Source: Burkholderia anthina (lineage in GTDB: Bacteria > Pseudomonadota > Gammaproteobacteria > Burkholderiales > Burkholderiaceae). Taken from it: a DNA stretch of 64,000 nt. The notes beneath the pieces were generated by a model, which saw nothing but the letters and a program-made list of their open reading frames with translations, did not search any database and had not been told where the DNA came from. The position numbers and the translations under genes are program-made. The stretch spans positions 215,809-279,808 of the forward strand of contig NZ_CABVLY010000006.1 in assembly GCF_902498995.1 (NCBI RefSeq). Direction: 5' to 3'. The first letter of the stretch is position 1. Each line of letters opens with the position of its first letter. Of the stretch, positions 7,104 to 15,785 are shown piece after piece.

Positions 7104-8549
7104 ATGTCCCAGCAACGTTCCATCACGACCGTCGCCCTGCGCCAATGGCGCGTGCCCCTCACCGCCTTCGCCGCAGCCTGCCTGCTGGCCGCCTGCGGCG
7201 GCGGCGGCGTCAGCTCGCCGCCGACGAGCAGCAACGGCGGCAGCTCCAGCGGCACGAGTGGCACCAGCGGAACGAGCGGCACCAGCGGCTCGTCGACGGG
7301 TACCAAAGGTGTCATCAGCACGGTCGGCCAGACTGCTACGGACCTCGGCAGCACGGTCGGCAACATCAGCCTGCCGGGCCTGGGCGACGGTGTGACGAAG
7401 GGTGTCGGCAGCACCGTTTCCAGTACCGGCACGATCGTCGGCACGGCAGCCGATGCCGTAAGCAATGGCCTGGGACAAATCGGCACGACGAAGGACCCGG
7501 TCGGCACGACGGTCGCCGGCCTCGGCAATGTGGTCGGCGCGACGAGCAACACCGTGTCCGGGCTGAGCCAGACGGTCAAGGCGCTGGGCACGGGGCAGCT
7601 CTCGCCGCTAGCCCCCGTCACGACGCCGGTCGGCACCGTGCTCGACACGGTCGCCAACGGCCTGACGGCCGCCGGCACGACGATCGGCTCGACGTTGTCG
7701 TCGGGCGCCGTGCAGCAAGTCACGCAACCGCTCAGCTCGGCCATCACGCCGCTGGTGATCACCGCCGGTCAGCTCACGCAGCAGGTCGGCACGACCACGG
7801 GCCTCGGACAGCCGGTGTCGGGTCTGCTCGGCCAGGTCGGCGGCGCCATCAGTTCGGCAGGCAAGCAGGTCGCCGGCACGTCGAATCAGCCGCTCGTCGG
7901 CGACGTCGGCCAGCTCGTCACCGCAGTGGGCAATACGGTGACCAACGCCGGCGGCCTCGTGAACCCGAACGGCCCGAACGGCGCAGCACCGATCCCCGGC
8001 CTGATCACGAGCCTCGTCGGCGGCTCGACGGCAACCGTCCAGAGCGGCACGGCGTCGGGTTCCAGCTCGACGAACCCGCTCGGCGGTCTGCTGTCCGGGC
8101 TCGGGTCGACGCCGCTCGGTTCGCTCACGGGTGCGGTCGGCGGCGCAACGGGCGGCTCGGGCAGCAGCCCGCTCGCACCGGTCACGGGCCTCGTGTCGAC
8201 TGTCACCGGCGCACTGGGCAGCGTCGGCGGCTCGGGCGGCAGCAGCCCGCTCGCGCCGGTGACGGGCCTCGTGTCGACTGTCACCGGCACACTGGGCAGC
8301 GTCGGCGGCTCGGGCGGCAGCAGCCCGCTCGCGCCGGTGACGAACCTCGTGTCGACCGTCACGGGAACCCTCGGCGGCGCAACGGGCGGCACAGGCGGGG
8401 CAAACCCTCTCGCGCCCGTCACCGGTTTGCTGAATACTGTCACCGGAGCAGCAGGCAGCGTGACGGGGTCGGCATCGTCGGGCGGTTCGGCGGGCCTCCT
8501 GGCACCGGTAACGGGGTTGCTGGGCACGCTGGGTAGCGTTGGCAAGTAA
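7104..8549 (+). CDS. Repeat-rich collagen-like surface lipoprotein (second paralogue)
   Basis: The 481-residue product starts at 7104 behind GAGGAG, 40 bp after the first paralogue. It has a longer signal peptide with lipobox LAAC near residue 32, a short GTSGTSGTSG tract, and the same body architecture. Segments such as GLGQIGTTKDPVGTTVA and QQVTQPLSSAITP match GLGQLGAVKDPVGITVA and QQVTQTVSSAITP in its neighbour, so the pair arose by tandem duplication. The C-terminus contains the same 26-residue LAPVTGLVSTVTG units. The function is unknown; a cell-surface structural or adhesive role is likely. Co-transcription with the neighbour from the sigma-54 promoter is inferred. Confidence 0.85.
   Translation: MSQQRSITTVALRQWRVPLTAFAAACLLAACGGGGVSSPPTSSNGGSSSGTSGTSGTSGTSGSSTGTKGVISTVGQTATDLGSTVGNISLPGLGDGVTKGVGSTVSSTGTIVGTAADAVSNGLGQIGTTKDPVGTTVAGLGNVVGATSNTVSGLSQTVKALGTGQLSPLAPVTTPVGTVLDTVANGLTAAGTTIGSTLSSGAVQQVTQPLSSAITPLVITAGQLTQQVGTTTGLGQPVSGLLGQVGGAISSAGKQVAGTSNQPLVGDVGQLVTAVGNTVTNAGGLVNPNGPNGAAPIPGLITSLVGGSTATVQSGTASGSSSTNPLGGLLSGLGSTPLGSLTGAVGGATGGSGSSPLAPVTGLVSTVTGALGSVGGSGGSSPLAPVTGLVSTVTGTLGSVGGSGGSSPLAPVTNLVSTVTGTLGGATGGTGGANPLAPVTGLLNTVTGAAGSVTGSASSGGSAGLLAPVTGLLGTLGSVGK
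8155..8500 (+). repeat. Tandem 78-bp repeats in the second collagen-like gene
   Basis: Units have CCGCTCGC landmarks at 8169, 8247 and 8325 (78-bp spacing), followed by two more diverged units. They encode the same PLAPVTGLVSTVTG motif as the array at 6587-6900, so the unit was present before the gene duplication or has been exchanged between the paralogues. Confidence 0.8.
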
Positions 8550-8694
8550 AGGAGGACGGTCGCGCCCTTGCAGCCGGAGCAGAAGGCGCGGCCGTACAAA
8601 CACAACCGGCGACGCGGCACGTGGCGCGCGGCACCCAGATGTCGCGCGCCCGCATTACAAAGAAGACGCCAAGCAAGGCCTACGAGGAAGAACA

Positions 8695-10380
8695 ATGAAA
8701 TCCAGACTGGACAGATGGATGATGCTGCTCGCCATTGCGGCGGCAGGCACGGCACATGCGCAGACGCGCGCGGCAGGCAACCCGCTCGACTCCCTGCCCC
8801 AGATCAACGCACCGAAGCAAGGCCCGAGCGTCACCGTCCAGGTCGCGCCGCAGGCACCACAGCTTCAGGAATTGCTGTCGCGCCATCTGACGCCCAAGAC
8901 GTTCCAGGTCGAAGGCGTGAAGTCGATACCGTTCGACGAAATCTCGCGCCGCTTCACGCCGCTCGTCGGCAAGGACATCACGATCGGCGAGCTGATCGAA
9001 ACCGCCAACGGCGTGACCAAGCTGTACCAGGAGCGCGGCTATGCGTTGTCGTTCGCGTTCATTCCCGCGCAGACGTTCGAGAACGGCGTCGTGCGCGTGA
9101 CGGTCGTGGAAGGCTACGTGTCGGACGTCAAGGTCACCGGCAAGCCCGGCGCGATGGAGTCGAAGATTCGCGCGATCGCCGCGCACATTACGGCCGATCG
9201 GCCACTGCGCCGTGCAACGTTCGAACGCTACGTGAACACGTTCGGCCTGCTGCCCGGCGTCACGGTGAAGGCCAACGTGCCGCCGCCGCAAACAACCGAT
9301 GGCGCGACGACGCTCGAGCTCGCGGTCGACCGCAAGGCATTCAACGTCAGCACCGGCATCGATTTCAATCACCCCGGGGTCCAGGGCCTCATCACCGCAA
9401 CCGAAAACGGCCTGACTTCGTTCGGCGAGCAGTTGAGCATTTCCGCGCTGGCGCCGCCCGGACGCGACAAGCAGACCTACTTCGCGTTCAGCGGCTCGGT
9501 GCCGGTGGGCAGCAACGGTCTCGTCACGCGCCTCGATGCAAGCACGTACCGCGGCAAGCCGACCGACAACCCGGGCCTGCCGTCGACCGTTCAGCGAACC
9601 GTCAAGAGCGAGAAACTCGGTCTTTCGGCTTCCTATCCGATACTGCTGAACAACCAGCGCAGCCTGCTCGGCACCGTGTCGGGCTATGCAGCGCACAACG
9701 AAGACCGCTACCAGAACCAGGTCAACGGCAACGTGCTCGACAATCGCTCGCAGGTTCGCGTGATGCAGTTGCAGCTCGACTACACGAGTGTCGAACCGAA
9801 GCAGGTACGCAAGCTGAGCGTCAACGTCGCCAAGGCATTCAACATTCTCGGCGCATCGAAATCGCAGACCGGCCTGGTTGACGGCGTACCGGTGACATAC
9901 GCAGATCCGACTTCGCTGACCTTCGTCCGTACCGGCGCGACCTTCACGCAGACCAACGAATGGCCGTTCAAGATCGGCACGTCGGTCTCGGTGACCGGCC
10001 AGTACAGCGCCGACTCGCTGCCGACGTCGGAACAGATCTCGTTCGGCTCGACGCGCTACGCGCTCGGCTATCAGCCCGGTGAAACGTCGGGCGACTCGGG
10101 CTGGGGGATGTCGCTGGAGGTCAACCGCGGATTCACGCCGGGCTGGACGTACCTGAAATCCGTCACGCCGTACATCGCGTACGACATGGCGCGCGTGTAT
10201 CTGCATACCGGCACACCGTCGCCGAGCCGCCTGTCGTCGGTCGGCATCGGCGTGCGGTTGACCGACAGCCGGTACTACAGCCTCGACCTGAACATCGCGA
10301 AGCCGGTCGGCGATGCGCCTGTCGAAAGCGCATCGCGCAGCCCCCGCGTGAATGCCGCGTTCTCGTACCAGCTCAACTGA
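8695..10380 (+). CDS. ShlB/FhaC/HecB-type (TpsB) outer-membrane secretion protein
   Basis: The ATG at 8695 follows GAGGAAG. The 561-residue product has a signal peptide ending at AHAQ, a POTRA region (about residues 75-150: FQVEGVKSIPFDEIS and VVEGYVSDVKVTG), a second weaker POTRA (about 155-220) and a C-terminal beta-barrel. Such proteins export large TpsA adhesins or cytolysins across the outer membrane. No TpsA gene is nearby. Instead, two lipoproteins precede it, which may be its cargo. The usual VRGY/F motif of barrel loop L6 appears here as ALGY (within TRYALGYQPGE), lacking the conserved arginine, so this is a divergent member. The 145-bp gap after the second lipoprotein gene shows no terminator. 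Confidence 0.88.
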   Translation: MKSRLDRWMMLLAIAAAGTAHAQTRAAGNPLDSLPQINAPKQGPSVTVQVAPQAPQLQELLSRHLTPKTFQVEGVKSIPFDEISRRFTPLVGKDITIGELIETANGVTKLYQERGYALSFAFIPAQTFENGVVRVTVVEGYVSDVKVTGKPGAMESKIRAIAAHITADRPLRRATFERYVNTFGLLPGVTVKANVPPPQTTDGATTLELAVDRKAFNVSTGIDFNHPGVQGLITATENGLTSFGEQLSISALAPPGRDKQTYFAFSGSVPVGSNGLVTRLDASTYRGKPTDNPGLPSTVQRTVKSEKLGLSASYPILLNNQRSLLGTVSGYAAHNEDRYQNQVNGNVLDNRSQVRVMQLQLDYTSVEPKQVRKLSVNVAKAFNILGASKSQTGLVDGVPVTYADPTSLTFVRTGATFTQTNEWPFKIGTSVSVTGQYSADSLPTSEQISFGSTRYALGYQPGETSGDSGWGMSLEVNRGFTPGWTYLKSVTPYIAYDMARVYLHTGTPSPSRLSSVGIGVRLTDSRYYSLDLNIAKPVGDAPVESASRSPRVNAAFSYQLN

Positions 10381-10390
10381 TCGGGCACCG

Positions 10391-10418
10391 AACAGTCCGC
10401 ATCCCGCGGACTGTTTGG
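10391..10418 (+). terminator. Hairpin after the collagen-like/TpsB operon
   Basis: AACAGTCCGC and GCGGACTGTT form a perfect 10-bp stem around ATCCC, followed by TTGG. The U-tract is short, so termination may be partial. Confidence 0.6.
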
Positions 10419-10546
10419 AATAGAGTCCCCTCTATCAAACGCAGCGCACGGTTTCACGTATTCTGGCAAAGCTCGCAACATGCCACCGCCCCATGCAGAC
10501 GGTCGTGCGGGCGAATCGAATACGACGTGAAACAAGGAGGAAGACA

Positions 10547-11008
10547 ATGATTCAAGTGACCCGCCCGCTGCGCGCATTGGCCATTACGGGCGCACTGCTC
10601 GCCTGTGCCGCGCCGTCGTTCGCGCAAGCCGACAGTCCGATCGGCATGTGGCAGACGATCGACGACAACACCCATCAGCCGAAGGCACTCGTGCAGATCG
10701 CCGACGACGGCGACGGTTCGCTGTCGGGCAAGGTCGTCAAAGGTCTCGGCCCGAGCGACAAGCCCGATCGCCGCTGCACCGCATGCACCGACGAGCGCAA
10801 GGATCAGCTCATCAAGGGCATGACGATCATCAAGGCGATGAAGAAGGACGGCGACCAGTGGGACGGCGGCAACATCCTCGATCCGGAAAACGGCAAGGTC
10901 TACAAGTGCAAGATGACGCTTGAAGACGGTGGCCAGAAGCTCGTCGTACGCGGCTACATCGGCGTATCGCTGCTCGGCCGGTCGCAGACCTGGGTTCGCG
11001 CACAATAA
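10547..11008 (+). CDS. DUF2147 domain periplasmic protein
   Basis: The start at 10547 has an excellent AAGGAGG site eight bases upstream. The 153-residue product has a signal peptide (cleavage after PSFAQA) and a DUF2147-type core: GMWQTIDDN at the mature N-terminus, a CTAC motif around residues 82-85 in the RRCTACTDERKD segment, and DGGNILDPENGKVYKCKM. DUF2147 proteins are small, exported, and of unknown function, probably beta-barrel lipocalin-like. It lies between two terminators, so it is probably transcribed alone rather than with the TpsB operon. Confidence 0.9.
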   Translation: MIQVTRPLRALAITGALLACAAPSFAQADSPIGMWQTIDDNTHQPKALVQIADDGDGSLSGKVVKGLGPSDKPDRRCTACTDERKDQLIKGMTIIKAMKKDGDQWDGGNILDPENGKVYKCKMTLEDGGQKLVVRGYIGVSLLGRSQTWVRAQ

Positions 11009-11040
11009 CGCGGCGCGCGTCGAAGCGCGCGATGCAATGA

Positions 11041-11080
11041 AAAATCGGCCTGCAACGACGACGTCAGGCCGATTTTGTTT
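11041..11080. terminator. Intrinsic terminator after the DUF2147 gene (bidirectional)
   Basis: AAAATCGGCCTG and CAGGCCGATTTT form a 12-bp stem, followed by GTTTTGG. A-rich and T-rich flanks let it serve both this gene and the convergent gene ending at 11111. Confidence 0.85.
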
Positions 11081-11110
11081 TGGTGTGCGTGACGATGAAG
11101 TCCGCCGTGA

Positions 11111-11521
11111 TCACGCCGCGTGCTTCAACGTGTTCGACGCGTAGCTGCCCGGCGCACGATAGGTCGGTGTTGCGGTACTGCGCGCCTGCGCCGCTTTCGA
11201 CTGCGCGTGCTTGCGCATCCGTGTGGACAGCTCGTTGCAGAGATTCACGCCCGCGTCGCCATACAGCTCACGCATCACGTGCATCAGCGTGCCCGTGTCG
11301 TGCCACACCTTGAAGCGGCGATGGCATGTCTGGTACGACGGGTAGCGACGCGGCATGGCGGACCACGTCGCGCCGCTGTATATCACCCAGAGCACGCCAT
11401 TCAGGACAGCACGCGTGTTGGCCAGCGGCCGGCCGCGCAATTCGGTGCGCGGCTGCATTTCAGGCAAAAGCGGCACGACGCGGCGCCACTCATGATCGGT
11501 CAGATCGCGATACGGTGTCAT
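11111..11521 (-). CDS. IS5-family transposase N-terminal domain protein (DUF4096-like), orphan
   Basis: The 136-residue product starts at 11521 with GGAG six bases upstream. Its first 90 residues are the helix-turn-helix region of IS5-type transposases: LTDHEWRRVVPLLPE, RGRPLANTRAVLNGVLWVI, GATWSAMPRRYPSYQTCHRRF. The DDE nuclease is missing; the frame ends in a basic, low-complexity tail. No terminal inverted repeats, target duplication or second transposase ORF is visible, and the base composition is typical of the genome. It may be a domesticated DNA-binding protein or an IS relic. A similar gene is at 38638-39039. Confidence 0.75.
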   Translation of the reverse strand: MTPYRDLTDHEWRRVVPLLPEMQPRTELRGRPLANTRAVLNGVLWVIYSGATWSAMPRRYPSYQTCHRRFKVWHDTGTLMHVMRELYGDAGVNLCNELSTRMRKHAQSKAAQARSTATPTYRAPGSYASNTLKHAA

Positions 11522-11665
11522 GGACATCTCCAGCCTTAGGAACCATGACACAACGATATCGGCTGACCTCAGCGACGAATATAAGACAAGTCCGAAAATA
11601 CTCCGGGATCAGCAGAATTTGACCGGATTTGACGGTTGAAGCACGCCACTTGCCGAGAGCTGTGG

Positions 11666-12763
11666 TCAGGTCAGCGACGTATCGACGATGCGACGCGGCG
11701 TTTCGATGTACTCCTTCGACTGCATCTCGACGATCCGCGATACCGTGCGTGCGAACTCGTTCGCCATCGGGCCTTCGACGTACAGCTGTTCCGCCGGCAC
11801 CGCCGCGGACATCAGCAACTTGACCTTGTGGTCGTACAGCACGTCGATGAGCCACGTGAAGCGGCGCGCCTCGGACGCCATCCGCGGCGACATCTGCGGC
11901 ACCTCGGACAGGACGATCGCATGGAAGCGGCTGGCGAGTTCGAGATAGTCGTTCTGCGAGCGCGGACCGCCGCACAGCGTCGCGAAATCGAACCACACGA
12001 CGCCATCGGCCTTGCGCAACGCCTTCAGCTCGCGCTTCTCGATATGCAGGATCGGGCTTTCGTCCGGCACCGCGGCAAGCTTCGCGAATGCATGGCGCAG
12101 CTCGCGATCGGCATCCGCACCGAGCGGCGTGTGATACATCTGCACCTGTGCCAGCGTGCGCTGTCGATAGTCGACACCCGCGTCGACGTTCAGTACGTCG
12201 AGCTTTTCCTTGATCAGCGCGATGGCCGGCAGCATGCGATCGCGATGCAGGCCGTCGGGATACAGATCGTCCGGATCGTAGTTGGACGTCATCACGAACT
12301 GCACGCCGTTGTTGAACAGGCGATCGAGCAGCCGGTACAGGATCATCGCGTCCGCGATGTCCGACACGTGAAACTCGTCGAAGCAGATCAGCCGGTAGCG
12401 CTTCGCGATGCGTCGCGCCAGTTCGTCGAGCGGATCGGCCTGCCCTTTCAGCTCCTCGAGCTCGCGGTGCACTTCGCGCATGAATTCGTGGAAATGCAGG
12501 CGTGTCTTGCGCTGCACGGGCACCACTGCGTAAAAGCTGTCCATCAGGAAGCTCTTGCCGCGGCCGACACCCCCCCACATGTAGACGCCACGCGGCAGGT
12601 CCGGGTGATTGATGAGCTTCTTGAACGCGTTCGAGCGGCGCGCCTTGTAGTCGACCCACTCGTCGAAGCAGCGCTGCAGACGATCGACAGCCGCGCGCTG
12701 CGCGGGATCGGACTGATAGCCGCGCGTGGTCAATTCGCGCGTGTAGTATTCGGTGACGTTCAT
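11666..12763 (-). CDS. zapE: Cell division protein ZapE (AFG1-like ATPase)
   Basis: The 365-residue P-loop ATPase has a Walker A GGVGRGKS (residues about 62-69), Walker B LICFDEF (about 122-128) and the family segment MTSNYDPDDLYPDGLHRDR. ZapE/AFG1 proteins interact with FtsZ in E. coli and are linked to division under stress. The ATG at 12763 (MNVTEYY) is selected because it matches the usual N-terminus; upstream in-frame sequence overlaps the lpdA terminator. It is separated from lpdA by a terminator, so it is probably an independent unit. Confidence 0.95.
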   Translation of the reverse strand: MNVTEYYTRELTTRGYQSDPAQRAAVDRLQRCFDEWVDYKARRSNAFKKLINHPDLPRGVYMWGGVGRGKSFLMDSFYAVVPVQRKTRLHFHEFMREVHRELEELKGQADPLDELARRIAKRYRLICFDEFHVSDIADAMILYRLLDRLFNNGVQFVMTSNYDPDDLYPDGLHRDRMLPAIALIKEKLDVLNVDAGVDYRQRTLAQVQMYHTPLGADADRELRHAFAKLAAVPDESPILHIEKRELKALRKADGVVWFDFATLCGGPRSQNDYLELASRFHAIVLSEVPQMSPRMASEARRFTWLIDVLYDHKVKLLMSAAVPAEQLYVEGPMANEFARTVSRIVEMQSKEYIETPRRIVDTSLT

Positions 12764-12771
12764 CAGGGCAA

Positions 12772-12815
12772 ACCGGAAAAAACAAAGGCGAGCGGGAAAA
12801 ACCCGCCCGCCTTCG
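12772..12815 (-). terminator. Intrinsic terminator after lpdA
   Basis: Read leftwards, GGCGGGCGGG and CCCGCTCGCC pair around TTTTT (one mismatch) and are followed by TTTGTTTTTT. It closes the odhA-odhB-lpdA unit just before the zapE start. Confidence 0.8.
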
Positions 12816-12863
12816 TCATGAGACGGCTGCGCCAACCGATGGCCGGCCGGCGCTATACCGCGC

Positions 12864-14294
12864 TCAGCTGTTCAGCGAGCGCTTGTCGACGGCGAGCGCC
12901 GCTTCGCGCATCACTTCCGACATCGACGGGTGCGGGTGGCAGATACGGGCGATGTCTTCCGACGCCGCCTTGAACTCCATCGCCACTACGGCTTCCGCGA
13001 TCAGGTCCGACGCATTCGCCGCGATCACGTGCACGCCGAGCAGTTCGTCGGTCTTCGCGTCGGCGATCATCTTCACGAAACCGTCCGGTGCGTTCATGCC
13101 GAGCGCGCGACCGTTGATCGAGAACGGGAACTTGCCCGACTTGATCTCGCGGCCTTCGGCCTTCAGTTGCTGCTCCGTCTTGCCGACCCATGCGATTTCC
13201 GGGTACGTGTAGATCACCCACGGAATGCAGTTGTAGTCGATGTGCGGCTTCTGGCCGTCGATCACTTCCGCGACCAGCACGCCTTCGTCTTCCGCCTTGT
13301 GCGCGAGCATCGGGCCGCGCACCACGTCGCCGATCGCGTAGACGTTCGGCACTGCGGTACGGCAGTGGTCGTCCACGTCGATGAAGCCACGCTCGTTCGC
13401 CTTCAGGCCGATTGCCTCGAGGCCGAGGTTGTCGGTGTTCGGCACGCGGCCGACCGACACGATCAGGCGGTCGGCATCGAGCGTCTGCGCGTTGCCGTCC
13501 TTGTCCGTGTAAGCGATCGACACGCCGTCGGCGGTCGTCTTCACGTCGCCGATCTTCACGCCGAGATGGATGTCGAGGCCCTGCTTCTTGAACAGCTTGG
13601 CCGCTTCCTTCGCGAGCGCTTCGTCGGCTGCGCCGAGGAATGCCGGCAGCGCTTCGAGCACCGTCACTTCGGCACCCAGACGACGCCACACCGAGCCGAG
13701 CTCGAGGCCGATCACGCCCGCGCCGATCACGGCGAGCTTCTTCGGCACCGAGTCGAACGTCAGCGCGCCTTCGTTGTCCGACACGATCTTGTTGTCGACC
13801 GGGATGTTCGGCAGGTGGCGGGCCTTCGAGCCGGTTGCGATGATCACGTTCTTCGCGGTGACGACTTCGGCTTCGCCTTCGCCGCTCACTTCGATCTGCA
13901 CGCCGGCATCGGTCTTGCCGGTGAACTTGCCATGGCCCTTCAGCCAGGTGATCTTGTTCTTCTTGAACAGGAACTCGATCCCGCTCGTCATCTTCTCGAC
14001 GATCGCATCCTTGCGGCCGAGCATCTTCGCGACGTCGATCTTCACGCCGTCGACGGTGATGCCGTGGTCGGCCAGGTGATGCGACGTGTTCTCGAACTCT
14101 TCCGACGACGCGAGCAGCGCCTTCGACGGGATGCAACCGACGTTCAGGCACGTACCGCCGAGCTTCAGCGCGCCGGCCGGATTCTTCCACTTCTCGATAC
14201 AGGCAACCGTCTTGCCGAGCTGCGCGGCGCGAATCGCGGCGATGTAGCCGCCGGGGCCGGCGCCGATCACGACGACGTCAAATTCCTTGGACAT
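12864..14294 (-). CDS. lpdA: Dihydrolipoyl dehydrogenase (E3 of 2-oxoglutarate dehydrogenase)
   Basis: The 476-residue flavoprotein has the FAD motif VVVIGAGPGGYIAA (residues 6-19), the redox disulfide GGTCLNVGCIPSK (about 44-56), an NAD-binding GAGVIGLELGSVW (about 190) and the C-terminal HCHP-type catalytic histidine/glutamate (ICHPHPSMSEV). It reoxidises dihydrolipoyl groups on OdhB, passing electrons to NAD+. It is the last gene of odhA-odhB-lpdA, 81 bp after odhB, so it is most likely the E3 dedicated to the 2-oxoglutarate complex rather than the pyruvate complex. Confidence 0.97.
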   Translation of the reverse strand: MSKEFDVVVIGAGPGGYIAAIRAAQLGKTVACIEKWKNPAGALKLGGTCLNVGCIPSKALLASSEEFENTSHHLADHGITVDGVKIDVAKMLGRKDAIVEKMTSGIEFLFKKNKITWLKGHGKFTGKTDAGVQIEVSGEGEAEVVTAKNVIIATGSKARHLPNIPVDNKIVSDNEGALTFDSVPKKLAVIGAGVIGLELGSVWRRLGAEVTVLEALPAFLGAADEALAKEAAKLFKKQGLDIHLGVKIGDVKTTADGVSIAYTDKDGNAQTLDADRLIVSVGRVPNTDNLGLEAIGLKANERGFIDVDDHCRTAVPNVYAIGDVVRGPMLAHKAEDEGVLVAEVIDGQKPHIDYNCIPWVIYTYPEIAWVGKTEQQLKAEGREIKSGKFPFSINGRALGMNAPDGFVKMIADAKTDELLGVHVIAANASDLIAEAVVAMEFKAASEDIARICHPHPSMSEVMREAALAVDKRSLNS

Positions 14295-14375
14295 GACAAT
14301 CCTTTCTACTTGTGCGTCCGCACGGCCGCGCATGTGCGCGAGCGTGCGGAGCGGGTCAATGCGGTGAAACTCGGC

Positions 14376-15650
14376 TTACAGGTCGAGCAGCAGGCGTGCC
14401 GGATCTTCCAGCGCATCCTTCATCGCGACGAGCGACAGCACCGCTTCGCGGCCGTCGATGATCCGGTGGTCGTACGACAGCGCCAGGTAGTTGATCGGAC
14501 GGATCACGATCTGGCCGTTTTCGACAACCGGACGCTCCTTCGTCGCGTGCACGCCGAGGATCGCCGATTGCGGCGGGTTGATGATCGGGGTCGACAGCAT
14601 CGAGCCGAACACGCCGCCGTTCGAGATCGAGAACGTACCGCCCGTCATTTCTTCGATCGACAGCTTGCCGTCCTTCGCCTTCTGGCCGAATTCGGCAATC
14701 TTCTTCTCGATTTCGGCGAGGCTCAGCTGATCCGCGTTGCGCAGGATCGGCACGACCAGACCGCGCGGCGAACCGACTGCAATACCGATGTCGAAGTAGC
14801 CGTGGTAGACGATGTCGTTACCGTCGATCGACGCGTTCACCAGCGGGAACTTCTTCAGCGCGTGCACGGCCGCCTTCACGAAGAACGACATGAAGCCGAG
14901 CTTCACGCCATGTTCCTTCTCGAACCGGTCCTTGTACTTCGAGCGCAGGTCCATGACCGGCTGCATGTTGACTTCGTTGAACGTCGTCAGGATCGCGTTG
15001 GTCTGCTGCGATTCGAGCAGACGCTCGGCGATACGCGCACGCAGACGCGACATCGGCACGCGCTGTTCCGGACGGTCGTTCAGCCACGTCGTTGCCGACG
15101 CCGGCACCTTCACTTCCGGCAGCGACGGCTTCGCAGCGGCGGTCTTCGCCGGTGCGGCGGCCGGCGCAGCCTTCGGTGCGCTGCCTGCGGACAGCGCGTC
15201 GCCCTTCGTGACGCGGCCGTCGCGGCCCGAACCCGCGACGTCGCCCGCCGACAGGCCCTTCTCGGCGAGCAGCTTCGCTGCGGCCGGCGATGCGGTTGCC
15301 GACGATGCGGTTGCAGCAGCCGGCTGGGCTGCCGGTGCGGCTGCAGCAGGTGCTGCCGCCGGCTTGACTTCGGCGGCGCCGGCCGCTGCTTCGGCCGCGC
15401 CGGCCTTCGCTTCGGTGTCGATCGTCGCGATGATCTGGTCGGCAACGACCGTGTCACCGTCGTTCTGCAGCACTTGCGTGAGCACGCCCGCTGCCGGTGC
15501 CGGCACTTCGAGCACGACCTTGTCGGTCTCGAGTTCGATCAGGATTTCGTCCTGCGCGACTGCTTCGCCCGGCTTCTTCTTCCACTGCAGCATGGTGGCT
15601 TCCGAAACCGACTCCGAAAGCTGGGGGACTTTGACTTCTACGATAGCCAT
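14376..15650 (-). CDS. odhB: Dihydrolipoyllysine-residue succinyltransferase (E2, OdhB/SucB)
   Basis: The 424-residue E2 has a lipoyl domain (residues 1-80; lipoylated lysine in [11 protein letters not shown]), an Ala/Pro linker, a peripheral-subunit binding domain (about 118-150, [21 protein letters not shown]), a second linker, and the catalytic CoA-transferase domain ending with [14 protein letters not shown], which contains the active-site histidine and aspartate. It transfers succinyl groups to CoA in the TCA cycle and forms the core of the complex. The ATG at 15650 is the canonical MAIVEVKVP start. A hairpin separates it from odhA. Confidence 0.97.
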   Translation of the reverse strand: MAIVEVKVPQLSESVSEATMLQWKKKPGEAVAQDEILIELETDKVVLEVPAPAAGVLTQVLQNDGDTVVADQIIATIDTEAKAGAAEAAAGAAEVKPAAAPAAAAPAAQPAAATASSATASPAAAKLLAEKGLSAGDVAGSGRDGRVTKGDALSAGSAPKAAPAAAPAKTAAAKPSLPEVKVPASATTWLNDRPEQRVPMSRLRARIAERLLESQQTNAILTTFNEVNMQPVMDLRSKYKDRFEKEHGVKLGFMSFFVKAAVHALKKFPLVNASIDGNDIVYHGYFDIGIAVGSPRGLVVPILRNADQLSLAEIEKKIAEFGQKAKDGKLSIEEMTGGTFSISNGGVFGSMLSTPIINPPQSAILGVHATKERPVVENGQIVIRPINYLALSYDHRIIDGREAVLSLVAMKDALEDPARLLLDL

Positions 15651-15742
15651 GTGATTTTCCTGGATGCTTAATCTGGGTAATGACGAGGTTCGTGCGATTC
15701 CTTCGGCCGGTGCGGCGCGCAACGCGCCCGGCGGGCCAAAAG

Positions 15743-15773
15743 AGACGGGAAAGCGCGGCGCGCCTTCCCGTTT
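15743..15773 (-). terminator. Intercistronic hairpin between odhA and odhB
   Basis: Read leftwards, ACGGGAAGGCGCG and CGCGCTTTCCCGT form a long stem with a short loop, followed by CTCTTTT. It could attenuate transcription or stabilise the odhA message; the U-tract is weak. Confidence 0.5.
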
Positions 15774-15785
15774 CGCTTCCGTCGG

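Noticed and set aside
5474..8549. True collagen triple helix in the two lipoproteins
   Set aside because: Glycine does not recur every third residue over any long stretch; the repeats have periods of 4 and 26 residues.
12930..15671. A 913-codon plus-strand frame opposite lpdA and odhB
   Set aside because: Opposite-strand shadow of two certain enzymes; Arg/His/Asp-rich composition without domains.
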